Assembly (NCBI GenBank): GCA_964500965.1
Contig: CAZCQZ010000001.1
Coordinates: 62,001-126,000 of the forward strand
DNA: 64,000 nt
Direction: 5' to 3'
Origin: JAISGQ01 sp964500965
GTDB lineage: Bacteria > Bacillota > Clostridia > Oscillospirales > Acutalibacteraceae
Part shown: positions 25,205 through 33,556 of the stretch, one piece after another
Position numbering within the stretch: position 1 is the first letter of the stretch
Layout: each line of letters begins with the position of its first letter
Notes under the pieces: generated by a model
Database searches by the model: none
Told to the model about the DNA's origin: nothing
What the model saw: the letters and a program-made list of their open reading frames with translations, nothing else
Program-made: the position numbers and the translations under genes

Positions 25205-26083
25205 TTATGCTTCTTTATTTTCCGCTTCCTCCTGCTGTGTTGCAGTGGAATTTTCACTCAGCACCGAGCGGTTTACCACGCCCTCGTATTTCAGCTTTAT
25301 GTAATGCTTGCCGGTAAAACTTTTTCCGCATATTCCGCATCTGTACTGTGCGTTAAAGCAACGTCCTTTATTTGTGACCTCGGAGGTGCGTTTGAGCAGC
25401 ACTCCGCATTCGGGACATCTGACCATAAACATTGACGGCTTTATCAGTGGGCTTTTCAGGTCGCAGACAGACACCGTTTTAAAGGTCAGCCACTCATAAA
25501 ATTCGACATCTGCTTTTTTTACAAGCCTTTCAAAATTTTCACGGCTGTAGGTACGTTTCAGGCACTCGGCGGAAACCATACTGTCATCAAGAGCACGGTG
25601 CATATCCATGCTTCCGACTTCAATTCCCAATTTTTCCGCCATAGCCGAAAGTCCGAGCTGCAATCCGTTTTCAACGTCCATATTCTGCTGACAAAGCATT
25701 TGAATGTCACAGTAATTATGCATAAACGCTATTTCCCTGTGCCGTTTGTACGCTTCAAGATTTTCCATTAAAACCAGTATATCTCCCGTTCCGAATGACA
25801 TCACACAGTTCTCATCATTGCCTGCCCAACGTCCGAGCAATTCGTAGGCGGTCAGAAAATCCACACCGCCGGAGACCTCACGATTTGAAATATGCGTAAG
25901 CCGTTTCACTCTGCCGGACAGCTTTTTGTTGAATTTCGGTGATACCAGCACCGAAAATTCATCTATGATATTCAAGTCATCATTCAGCGCAACTGCGCCT
26001 ATTTCAATTATTTCATTGAAATAGCGTTCCAGTCTGCCGGAAAAAGCACCGTTCCATTCAAGGTCGATTATTATATATTTCAA
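25205..26083 (-). CDS. DEDDh-type 3'-5' exonuclease with C-terminal zinc ribbon
   Basis: This is a 292-residue protein. The exonuclease domain has D7-x-E9 in IIIDLEWNG, then H162-R-A-L-D166 as the late His/Asp pair, with an inner Asp in SFGTGDILVLMEN. A zinc ribbon follows (C223-x-x-C226 and C249-x-x-C252), then a Glu/Ala tail. It is most like KapD/ERI1-like RNase T-family proteins of Firmicutes; substrate (RNA or DNA) is not known. The TTG at 26083 is the best start: GAGGTG lies 9 bases before it and the longer ORF extension has no ribosome site. It is preceded by the terminator of the DUF1292 unit. Confidence 0.85.
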   Translation of the reverse strand: MKYIIIDLEWNGAFSGRLERYFNEIIEIGAVALNDDLNIIDEFSVLVSPKFNKKLSGRVKRLTHISNREVSGGVDFLTAYELLGRWAGNDENCVMSFGTGDILVLMENLEAYKRHREIAFMHNYCDIQMLCQQNMDVENGLQLGLSAMAEKLGIEVGSMDMHRALDDSMVSAECLKRTYSRENFERLVKKADVEFYEWLTFKTVSVCDLKSPLIKPSMFMVRCPECGVLLKRTSEVTNKGRCFNAQYRCGICGKSFTGKHYIKLKYEGVVNRSVLSENSTATQQEEAENKEA

Positions 26084-26121
26084 GCAGTTTATCACCTCAA
26101 AATCTCGAACAATTTGCAACT

Positions 26122-26152
26122 AAAAAAGCCCTGCCCAACGGGACAGGGCTTT
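26122..26152 (-). terminator. terminator after the DUF1292 gene
   Basis: AAAGCCCTG pairs with CAGGGCTTT, with an inner CCC/GGG pairing, followed on the minus strand by TTTTTT. Confidence 0.9.
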
Positions 26153-26161
26153 CAGTCAAAA

Positions 26162-26479
26162 TCAGTCTACGTCTACGAAATTGATTTCGTCCTTATATTT
26201 TTCCTTGAAAATATTAAATACGGCAAGCTCAACCTCTCTGTCCTCAACAGCGGCAAAGAACTGCTCGTCCTCGGTTTCGCTCTCAACAAGGAGAATAACA
26301 ACCTCGTCAACACCGTCGTTATCCTCGCTCTCCATGGGTAGAAGAATTGCGTACTCATTGCCGTCATACTCAATAACGTCCATAAGCTCAAATTCTATTT
26401 CGTTGCCCTCCTCATCGGACAGGGTAAGGGTATCAAGCTCCTCATCTTCGGGGATATTGTTCATTTTTTCGTTGCTCAT
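26162..26479 (-). CDS. DUF1292 (YrzB-like) acidic protein
   Basis: This is a 105-residue acidic cytosolic protein. The middle part D-E-E-G-N-E-I-E-F-E, EYDGNEYAILLP and VVILLVESETEDEQFF is the DUF1292 core, a small beta-rich fold of unknown role. In many Firmicutes its gene lies beside ruvX and alaS; here it is 12 bases downstream of typA and ends in a clear terminator. AAAGGAG precedes the ATG. Confidence 0.9.
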   Translation of the reverse strand: MSNEKMNNIPEDEELDTLTLSDEEGNEIEFELMDVIEYDGNEYAILLPMESEDNDGVDEVVILLVESETEDEQFFAAVEDREVELAVFNIFKEKYKDEINFVDVD

Positions 26480-26491
26480 AATAATTCTCCT

Positions 26492-28327
26492 TTACTGATT
26501 TGATTTGGCTTTATTCATTGCTTTAACTCTCGCTTCCTTTGTGAGAAGCGTTTTTCTCAGACGAATGTTATTAGGCGTAACCTCAACAAGCTCGTCGTCT
26601 GCGATAAATTCAAGTGCCTGCTCAAGAGAAAACACGGTGTGCGGTGTCAGTCTCAGGGCTTCATCAGAGCCTGACGCACGGGTATTTGTAACGTGCTTCT
26701 TCTTGCAGACGTTTACAACTATGTCCTCATTCTTCGGAGCATAGCCGACTATCATGCCCTCGTAAACAGGCACGCCGGGACCAATCAACATTCTGCCTCT
26801 CTCCTGTGCGTTAAACAGTCCGTATGCATTGGATTCGCCTGTTTCAAAGGCAATAAGGCTTCCCTGCTGACGCATGACTATATCGCCCTTATAAGGCTCA
26901 TAGCCGTCAAAGACGTGATTCATTATGCCGTTTCCGTTTGTATCCGTAAGAAACTCTGAGCGATATCCCATAAGCCCTCTTGATGGGATTCTGAATTCCA
27001 TATGGGTCATGCCCGACTGACGGGCATCCATGGTTTGCAGTTCGCCCTTTCTGGAGCAAATTTTTTCCATGACCGCTCCGACATAATCCTCCGGCACTTC
27101 AATCATAAGCAGCTCCATAGGCTCGCATCTCACGCCGTCGATATACTTATATATTACCTGCGGACGTGAAACCATAAATTCAAAATTCTGACGGCGCATG
27201 GTTTCGATAAGAATTGAAAGATGAAGCTCACCTCTGCCGGAAACCTTAAAGGTATCGGCAGATTCGGTTTCCTCGACACGCATTGCCACGTTGGTTTCAA
27301 CCTCTCTGAACAGCCTGTCACGGATATTTCGTGAGGTTACATATTTGCCGTCCTGACCTGCAAAAGGACCGTTGTTTACCATGAACAGCATTGATACCGT
27401 AGGCTCGTCAATCTTCACAAAGGGCAACGGCTCGATATGTTCGGGGTCACAGGCAGTTTCGCCGATATTCAAATCAAGGAATCCGGACACCGCGATTATA
27501 TCACCGACAGATGCGCTTGTCGCTTCAACTCTGCGCAGATTTTCAAACTGGTAAAGTCTGCCGATTTTTACATTCTGATTTGTGCCGTCTGTGTGGCACA
27601 GCACCATCTGCTGACCGGTTTTTACAGTTCCGCGCTCAACACGTCCGATACCGATTTTTCCCACATATTCATCGGCGTCTATATTGGAAAACAACACCTG
27701 TGCCGATCCCTCCGGGTCACCTACGGGAGCAGGAATCGTTTCGAGAATCGTTTCAAACAGAGGCACCATATCAGTACCCTTTTCATATGCATCAAGGGAA
27801 GCATATCCGTCACGACCGGAAGCATAAACCACCGGAAATTCAATCTGCTCGTCATCTGCGCCCAAATCAATAAACAGGTCGATTATTTCATCGACAACCT
27901 CCGCCGGTCTTGCCATGGGACGGTCAATTTTATTGATTACGACAATCGCCTTTTTGCCCAGACCCAAAGCCTTTTTCAGAACGAATCTTGTCTGTGGCAT
28001 ACAGCCCTCAAAGGCATCTACAAGCAGGATTATGCCGTCAACCATCATCAAAATTCGCTCAACTTCGCCGCCGAAATCGGCATGACCCGGAGTATCGACA
28101 ATGTTAATTTTTACTCCGTTGTACATAACCGCCGTGTTTTTGGCAAGAATTGTTATTCCGCGTTCACGCTCAATATCGTTTGAGTCCATAACGCGCTCTG
28201 CAACTACCTCATTCTCGCGAAAAACGCCGCTCTGCTTCAAAAGCTGGTCAACCAGGGTAGTCTTTCCGTGGTCAACATGGGCAACTATCGCTATATTTCT
28301 AAGTCTTTCCTGTGGAGCATTCGCCAT
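26492..28327 (-). CDS. typA: ribosome-associated GTPase TypA/BipA
   Basis: This is a 611-residue translational GTPase that aids 50S assembly and stress adaptation. G1 AHVDHGKT, G3 DTPGHADFGGEV and G4 NKIDRPMARP are intact; the EF-G-like domains and the BipA-specific C-terminus (GYEPYKGDIVMRQQGSLIAF, YAPKNEDIVVNVCKKKHVTN) follow. ATG 28327 is chosen over ATG 28348 because CAGGTG lies 7-9 bases upstream of it and the earlier ATG has no ribosome site. It is co-transcribed with the DUF1292 gene. Confidence 0.97.
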   Translation of the reverse strand: MANAPQERLRNIAIVAHVDHGKTTLVDQLLKQSGVFRENEVVAERVMDSNDIERERGITILAKNTAVMYNGVKINIVDTPGHADFGGEVERILMMVDGIILLVDAFEGCMPQTRFVLKKALGLGKKAIVVINKIDRPMARPAEVVDEIIDLFIDLGADDEQIEFPVVYASGRDGYASLDAYEKGTDMVPLFETILETIPAPVGDPEGSAQVLFSNIDADEYVGKIGIGRVERGTVKTGQQMVLCHTDGTNQNVKIGRLYQFENLRRVEATSASVGDIIAVSGFLDLNIGETACDPEHIEPLPFVKIDEPTVSMLFMVNNGPFAGQDGKYVTSRNIRDRLFREVETNVAMRVEETESADTFKVSGRGELHLSILIETMRRQNFEFMVSRPQVIYKYIDGVRCEPMELLMIEVPEDYVGAVMEKICSRKGELQTMDARQSGMTHMEFRIPSRGLMGYRSEFLTDTNGNGIMNHVFDGYEPYKGDIVMRQQGSLIAFETGESNAYGLFNAQERGRMLIGPGVPVYEGMIVGYAPKNEDIVVNVCKKKHVTNTRASGSDEALRLTPHTVFSLEQALEFIADDELVEVTPNNIRLRKTLLTKEARVKAMNKAKSNQ

Positions 28328-28368
28328 ACGCTTAACACCTGAATTCATTTTATTTACATAACTTGCAT

Positions 28369-28397
28369 ATTATACACTATTTATCTGAAAAAATAAA
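28369..28397 (-). promoter_or_regulatory. possible typA promoter
   Basis: TATAAT stands about 42 bases before the start, with only TTTATT at the -35 position 17 bases away. The rest of the 360-base gap between typA and phoH (28328-28686) holds no gene that I can see. Confidence 0.35.
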
Positions 28398-28571
28398 GAG
28401 CCTTGTACTATCCGCATTGCAGAAATGCCGTGATAATCGACGCATTTTTTGAGCTATTATTACCATAGTCCCGTTCCTCTTTATCCTGACAAGCATACAG
28501 AAAACGGCAGTGGCTTTTAATAAATCGCAAGTAAATGCAGGTAAATTTGATTAAAAAATTATAAAAAGGTA

Positions 28572-28600
28572 GTGACTTCACAATATATTTATGTTATAAT
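28572..28600 (+). promoter_or_regulatory. phoH-ybeY promoter
   Basis: GTGACT, a 17-base spacer and TATAAT are followed by an untranslated leader of about 80 bases before phoH. Confidence 0.5.
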
Positions 28601-28686
28601 AACACAAATTAAAGGTGCGGTTTTGTCGTTTGATTTCTCTATCACGGCAATTTACACCGATTACTGTCTCAGAGGTAATGCTATAG

Positions 28687-29658
28687 ATGTACGAACAAAT
28701 TGTCAATTTTGAACGAATGGAACATGCCATCGGTCTTTTCGGCAGCTTCGATGAAAATGTTAAAATCATCGAAAAGGAATTTAATGTTACTATTATCTGT
28801 CGCGGCACCGAAATGAAAATTTCAGGTGAGCCGGACGATACTTCAAAGGCTGTCCGTGCGGTCAACACTCTACTTATGATGATAAATCGCGGCGAAGCCC
28901 TTTCCGAGCAGAGTGTGCGATACTGCATTCAAATGGTGCGTGACGGCACTGACGATAAAATGGAATCCATGATACGCGAATGTATCTGTATCACCACCAA
29001 AGGCAAGCCCGTCAAGCCCAAGACTCTCGGTCAGAGCCGGTATGTCGAAGCCATAGAAAAAAACACAATAACCATCGGCGTAGGTCCTGCCGGCACAGGT
29101 AAAACCTACCTCGCCGTTGCCATGGCGGTTGCCGCTTTCAGAGCCGGCAGCATAAGCAGAATTATTCTTACACGTCCTGCTGTGGAGGCAGGCGAAAAGC
29201 TGGGCTTTCTTCCCGGCGATTTGCAGCAGAAAATCGACCCTTATCTCAGACCGCTTTACGATGCGCTTTTTGAAATGCTCGGTGCGGAGGCGTTTGCAAG
29301 GTATCAGGAACGAGGTGTAATAGAAGTCGCTCCTCTTGCCTATATGCGCGGTCGCACGCTGGACGATAGCTTTATCATTCTCGATGAGGCTCAGAATACG
29401 TCCCGTGAGCAAATGAAAATGTTTCTCACCCGTCTGGGCTTTAATTCAAAAATGATAGTCAACGGAGATTCCTCTCAGATTGACCTGCCCGACGGCAAAA
29501 AATCCGGTCTTCTGGAGGTTGCCAGAATTTTAAAGGGTATTGACGGTATAGGTATAATAAGACTTGACGAGCGCGATGTTGTACGTCACAAACTTGTCCA
29601 GGACATCATCAAAGCTTACGAAAAAGCCGATGCAAATAATGCAAGAAAGCAAAACTAA
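28687..29658 (+). CDS. phoH: PhoH-like ATPase (YbeZ type)
   Basis: This is a 323-residue cytosolic P-loop ATPase with an N-terminal KH-like region (about 1-100), Walker A G-P-A-G-T-G-K-T at 133-140 and Walker B DSFIILDEAQN. LTRPAVEAGEKLGFLPGDL, GRTLDDSFII and VNGDSSQIDLP are PhoH hallmarks. Homologues act with the endonuclease YbeY in RNA handling, and here ybeY starts 16 bases after the stop, so the pair is almost surely co-transcribed. The ribosome site is moderate (GAGGTAATG). Confidence 0.95.
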   Translation: MYEQIVNFERMEHAIGLFGSFDENVKIIEKEFNVTIICRGTEMKISGEPDDTSKAVRAVNTLLMMINRGEALSEQSVRYCIQMVRDGTDDKMESMIRECICITTKGKPVKPKTLGQSRYVEAIEKNTITIGVGPAGTGKTYLAVAMAVAAFRAGSISRIILTRPAVEAGEKLGFLPGDLQQKIDPYLRPLYDALFEMLGAEAFARYQERGVIEVAPLAYMRGRTLDDSFIILDEAQNTSREQMKMFLTRLGFNSKMIVNGDSSQIDLPDGKKSGLLEVARILKGIDGIGIIRLDERDVVRHKLVQDIIKAYEKADANNARKQN

Positions 29659-29674
29659 CGGAGGTTTTAAGGAA

Positions 29675-30172
29675 ATGGATAAAATCAGAGTTCTTATTAC
29701 TAACGAACAAAAGGCAGTTAAAATTCCTACCGGTATCAGACTTCTTATCAGAAGATGCTGCAACGCCGTGCTGAAGCTTGAGGGGTTTGAGGGACCTGCC
29801 GATATAAGCGTCACTTTTGTCGATAACGACAGGATTCAGGAAATAAACCGTGAGCATCGCAAGGTCGACGCCGTTACCGACGTTCTTTCTTTCCCTCTGG
29901 GTGAAAACGGTGTATGGGATATAGACCCCGACACCGGCGCACAGCAACTTGGAGATATTGTCATTTGCGTTCCGCGCGCCGTTGAGCAGGCGGAGCGTTT
30001 CGGTCACTCTTTCCAGCGCGAAATGGGCTATCTCACCGCCCATTCAATGCTGCATCTGCTTGGCTATGACCATGAGCAGGGCGGTCTTGAAGCGGTACAT
30101 ATGCGCGAAAAGGAAGAAACCGTTATGATTATGCTCGGTTTGCCGAGAGATGAAAGCTACGCAACCGAATAA
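29675..30172 (+). CDS. ybeY: endoribonuclease YbeY
   Basis: This is a 165-residue metal-dependent endoribonuclease needed for 16S rRNA 3'-end maturation and ribosome quality control. The zinc motif is H123-x3-H127-x5-H133 in TAHSMLHLLGYDHE. VDAVTDVLSFPLGE and LGDIVICVPRA are conserved elements. ATG 29675 is chosen over earlier in-frame ATGs because CGGAGG and AAGGA stand just upstream and the protein then has normal family length. A strong terminator follows. Confidence 0.96.
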   Translation: MDKIRVLITNEQKAVKIPTGIRLLIRRCCNAVLKLEGFEGPADISVTFVDNDRIQEINREHRKVDAVTDVLSFPLGENGVWDIDPDTGAQQLGDIVICVPRAVEQAERFGHSFQREMGYLTAHSMLHLLGYDHEQGGLEAVHMREKEETVMIMLGLPRDESYATE

Positions 30173-30191
30173 TCGCGATTATAATAATATC

Positions 30192-30229
30192 GGGGCAGTA
30201 AAAAACTTTCGTTTTTTACTGCCCCTTTG
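30192..30229. terminator. terminator after ybeY, GGCAGTAAAA family
   Basis: GGGGCAGTAAAAAAC, loop TTTC, and a perfect 15-base complement, then CTTTGTT. It lies between convergent genes. The core recurs at 40980-41015 and 62849-62882. Confidence 0.85.
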
Positions 30230-30235
30230 TTCGTA

Positions 30236-30808
30236 TCATTCACATGCTTTCGCAAAAGCTACTCCGTCCCCGAAAGCTTTGCCCACAACCGCGCCGACAA
30301 CGCGGTAGGTATTATGAACCGGGTCAAATGTTATGGGGCGAAACTTATCCGGGTCTATCAGACCTTTTTCATCTAATATGCTTTCATCTGCCGAGACATT
30401 GACAATCTCACCGAGAAGAATACAGCTTTCACTGTTGTAGCTTATGAGCTTGCATTCGACTGTCATGGGCAGCTCGTTTATAACAGGTGCGTTTACAAAC
30501 TCGGATTTAGTGCATGAAAATCCGGCTTTTTCCATTTTCATATGGTCGGCATTTCCGGAAACCACACCTACATAGTCGCATGGCGCAACCGTATCGGCAG
30601 TTGCCATGCTTACGGTAAAAGCACCGCTTACAAGGATATTTTCGGTGGTTTTGTGTCCTGCGCTTATGCAGACCGCGATTTGATTTTCTTCGCTTATTCC
30701 TCCCCATGCGGCGTTCATTGCGTTGGGGTTGCCGTCCTTGTCGTAGGCGGCAAGAATAAACACCGGCTGAGGATATACCCATGGTTTTGCTCCGTAATTT
30801 TTTCTCAT
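30236..30808 (-). CDS. flavin reductase-like (flavoredoxin) domain protein
   Basis: This is a 190-residue FMN-binding split-barrel protein. PQPVFILAAYDKDGNPNAM, AWGGISEENQIAVCISAGH and TTENILVSGAFTVSMAT match the flavoredoxin / flavin-reductase-like family. A Cys in SMATADTVAPCDYVG is in a position common in this family. It probably binds FMN non-covalently and acts as a low-potential electron carrier or NAD(P)H:flavin reductase; the partner is unknown. GAGGTTTT precedes the ATG. It starts 16 bases after the GH53 gene, in the same direction. Confidence 0.88.
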   Translation of the reverse strand: MRKNYGAKPWVYPQPVFILAAYDKDGNPNAMNAAWGGISEENQIAVCISAGHKTTENILVSGAFTVSMATADTVAPCDYVGVVSGNADHMKMEKAGFSCTKSEFVNAPVINELPMTVECKLISYNSESCILLGEIVNVSADESILDEKGLIDPDKFRPITFDPVHNTYRVVGAVVGKAFGDGVAFAKACE

Positions 30809-30824
30809 ATTAAAACCTCACTTT

Positions 30825-32735
30825 TCATTTTGCATTTGTTATATCAACACGTGCTCGCTCACCGGGGCTGAGAGTAATTTCCTGTCCGCAGAGCGTTCCC
30901 GTGCCGGAAGAAACACAGGCTATGTAATCTCCGTATTTATCGGTAGTTACCGCATAGCTTTTTCCGTTAAACTCAAAGGTTACATCGCACAAAACAGCTG
31001 CCGTACCGTCGGGGTTGCTTGCCGTGCCGTAGATAACCGCGGTTGAATCACCTGCGGTGTTATACAAATATGCATTCAATACCGGCAGGGCAACGTGGTC
31101 ATAATCGAAAAACGTGGTAGTCTCAACGCAATTTTCCCTTGCGGTATTTGTCGCGCTTCTGATTGCCCAGCCGACTCCCTCCTGTTTTACAAGCACGGGG
31201 TCCCAGTAAAGGTCGCCTACGCATCTGCCGTCCTTAACCGATTTTATTGCGTTGATAAGCTCATACATAAAGTCGCGCTGACCCTCCGGAGAGCAGGAAT
31301 ATATGCCCTTGTATGCGCCGTTGTCCGCAAGCTGACCGGGAGTGCCCCAGTTTATGCCGCTTTCCATAATGAGAATATCTTTGTCAAAACGGTCAATCAT
31401 CATGTTGCACCATTCCACAAGGTCGCCGGTATCAAGAGCGTTTTTGACCGCGTTTTTGTCCTCTGTCTGTGCCCAGTAGGGATAATAAGAAATGCCGATA
31501 ACATCGTATTTAACGTCATATTCCTCGCACAGTCCGTAAAACCACACGCCTGTTCCTTTGCGGCTTTCCCAGAACATATCGTCCGCGTTGCATGAGGAGT
31601 GAAGAACGATTTTTGAGCTTGGAGAAACTTCCTTTACCGCACGGTAGCCTGCGTCCATAAAAGCGCAGAAAGCGTCCATTGCGGCATCGGTTGTCCATGT
31701 GCAGGAATAGGGCTGAAGTATGCCGCCCTGCATTTCATTGCCGAGAGAAACATATTCGGGATAAATACCCTCGGCGGCAAGGCGTTTCATGAAGTCCGAC
31801 GTAAAGCCGTAAATGCAGTCGGTCAATATTTCCGTTATCTCCTGCTCGTCCTCAATGCCGTCAATCTTTTCAAGCCAGTCACAGGGTACTATGTCATTGC
31901 CCCAGTAATCGGAATACATAAAGGAAAGCTGAATCTTCATTCCCTTGCTGTGAGCGCGGAGAGCAAGGTCAAATATAGCGTCCGCGTCTTTATAACCGGA
32001 GGGGAACATATCGCCGTATTCGTTTATGTAATCGCCGGGATTGTTGTAAAGCTCAAGACGCACGATGTTACAGCCGTTTTCAGCCATTATCTGCAAGGCA
32101 TCGGCTTCACTGCCGTCGGCACGGTAATACTTTCCGCCCAAATCCTCAACCCAGTCGAGCCAGCTTATCGCACCGCCGAAAAGCGATTCATAGGGTGTAT
32201 CCTGATTGGTTTCGTATTTGAGAGACAGGGAATCAATATTAACATATTGACCCTCTCCGGCAGAACAGATACCGATTTCAAGCATACCGTCGGCTTCAAC
32301 GCATATGCCGCGAACGGTAACGGTAGTCCACGTGTCCTCGTGAATTGTTCTCGGAACAGAGGTCATGCATTTTCCCTGGTTTGTGCCGTTACCGTAGATA
32401 TAGCAATATGACTGATTGCCCTCATTCACAGTGCTTGCTTCAAGATAATAATAACCGGGCGTAAGACCCTTTATGTGCTGAACAGCCGAAACTTCGTAAG
32501 CATTGTCCGAGCCGAGCCGCAAAGAATACTCGCCGCTTTCGGCAAGTGTGCTGTCTAAAGAGGCGGCGGTTTTGTCGCTTATGCTCCAGTAATCTTTCAG
32601 ACTGCTTTCAAAGCCCGAATTTTCAATATCTCCGTCGGCATACTTAACTGTTTTGCCGCATGATGAAAAAAGGCAAAGGGCGGTGGATATTACCGTAACA
32701 ACGGCAATAATTCTTCTGATGACGGTTTTATTCAC
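30825..32735 (-). CDS. GH53 endo-beta-1,4-galactanase lipoprotein with N-terminal CBM61-like domain
   Basis: This is a 636-residue exported protein. The signal peptide ends in a lipobox-like FSSC with Cys26, so it is likely a surface lipoprotein. Residues 33-176 form a jelly-roll domain with NSGFESSLKDYWSI and VNIDSLSLKYE, resembling CBM61 galactan-binding modules found joined to GH53. Residues 185-530 are the GH53 barrel: acid/base E334 in SLGNEMQGG and nucleophile E458 in ILIMESGINW. A C-terminal beta domain (540-636) follows. It cleaves beta-1,4-galactan side chains of pectin. Start codon GTG with AAGGATG upstream. It lies 21 bases after nth. Confidence 0.9.
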   Translation of the reverse strand: MNKTVIRRIIAVVTVISTALCLFSSCGKTVKYADGDIENSGFESSLKDYWSISDKTAASLDSTLAESGEYSLRLGSDNAYEVSAVQHIKGLTPGYYYLEASTVNEGNQSYCYIYGNGTNQGKCMTSVPRTIHEDTWTTVTVRGICVEADGMLEIGICSAGEGQYVNIDSLSLKYETNQDTPYESLFGGAISWLDWVEDLGGKYYRADGSEADALQIMAENGCNIVRLELYNNPGDYINEYGDMFPSGYKDADAIFDLALRAHSKGMKIQLSFMYSDYWGNDIVPCDWLEKIDGIEDEQEITEILTDCIYGFTSDFMKRLAAEGIYPEYVSLGNEMQGGILQPYSCTWTTDAAMDAFCAFMDAGYRAVKEVSPSSKIVLHSSCNADDMFWESRKGTGVWFYGLCEEYDVKYDVIGISYYPYWAQTEDKNAVKNALDTGDLVEWCNMMIDRFDKDILIMESGINWGTPGQLADNGAYKGIYSCSPEGQRDFMYELINAIKSVKDGRCVGDLYWDPVLVKQEGVGWAIRSATNTARENCVETTTFFDYDHVALPVLNAYLYNTAGDSTAVIYGTASNPDGTAAVLCDVTFEFNGKSYAVTTDKYGDYIACVSSGTGTLCGQEITLSPGERARVDITNAK

Positions 32736-32756
32736 ATTAACACATCCTTAAATTTT

Positions 32757-33404
32757 TTAGGCAACGGGATTTGCTTCACACAAATGGGCTATGGGACAGT
32801 CGGCGCATTTCGGGTTTCTGGCGGTACATACATCTCTGCCGAACATGACAAAGCGGTGGCATAGGTCGTTGGATTCGGCAGGGTCGCAGATTTCGCGCAG
32901 TTGAAGCTCGACCTTATGGGGGTCTTTTGAATCGCACAGACCGAGACGGTTTGAAATGCGTATGCAGTGAGTATCAGCCACAACCGCAGGCTGACCGTAT
33001 ACATCTCCCATTATTAGATTGGCGGTTTTTCTGCCCACGCCCGGCAGCTTCAGAAGTCCATCAAGTGTGTCGGGCATAACGCCGCCCAATTCATAACGAA
33101 GCATTTTACAGAGAGCGGAAATATCCCGTGCCTTTGTTTTATAAAGACCGCAGGATTTAATGATGTTCTCAATGTCCTCAACGTCGGCTTCGCTCAGGGC
33201 TTCAAGGGTCGGGTATTTTGAAAAAAGCACAGGCGTGACGGTGTTCACCCTTGCATCGGTACACTGTGCCGCAAGCCTTGTGGCAATAAGCAGGTGCAGC
33301 GGCTCGGTATAATTAAGTGAGCATACCGCATCGGGGTACAGCTTTTTCAGTTCATCGACTATGTTTGCGCAACGTTTCTGTTTTGTTTCATGAATTTTGT
33401 CCAT
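32757..33404 (-). CDS. nth: endonuclease III
   Basis: This is a 215-residue base-excision-repair DNA glycosylase/AP lyase for oxidised pyrimidines. Helix-hairpin-helix LKLPGVGRKTANLIMGD carries the catalytic Lys126, and Asp144 is in VVADTHCIR. The four [4Fe-4S] cysteines are C193, C200, C203 and C209 (spacing 6-2-5), all present. AAAGGAG precedes the ATG. It is first in an odd unit with a galactanase and a flavoredoxin-like gene. Confidence 0.97.
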   Translation of the reverse strand: MDKIHETKQKRCANIVDELKKLYPDAVCSLNYTEPLHLLIATRLAAQCTDARVNTVTPVLFSKYPTLEALSEADVEDIENIIKSCGLYKTKARDISALCKMLRYELGGVMPDTLDGLLKLPGVGRKTANLIMGDVYGQPAVVADTHCIRISNRLGLCDSKDPHKVELQLREICDPAESNDLCHRFVMFGRDVCTARNPKCADCPIAHLCEANPVA

Positions 33405-33430
33405 ATATAAACTCCTTTATAAGCACTTAA

Positions 33431-33459
33431 ATTATACACCGAGAAGAACAATTGCGCAA
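33431..33459 (-). promoter_or_regulatory. nth promoter
   Basis: TTGCGC, a 17-base spacer and TATAAT lie 27 bases before the nth start. The -35 lies in the palindrome TTGCGCAA (33452-33459), between the divergent nth and malQ promoters. Confidence 0.6.
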
Positions 33460-33473
33460 CAATTATATTATTC

Positions 33474-33502
33474 TTGAAAACCGAAAGCCAATCGTCTATA
33501 AT
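33474..33502 (+). promoter_or_regulatory. malQ-glgP promoter
   Basis: TTGAAA, a 17-base spacer and TATAAT lie 55 bases before the malQ start. Confidence 0.65.
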
Positions 33503-33556
33503 ACAGATACATTGTGCTTACAATTGTATATACAACCTCACCGAGGAGGAAGCTTA

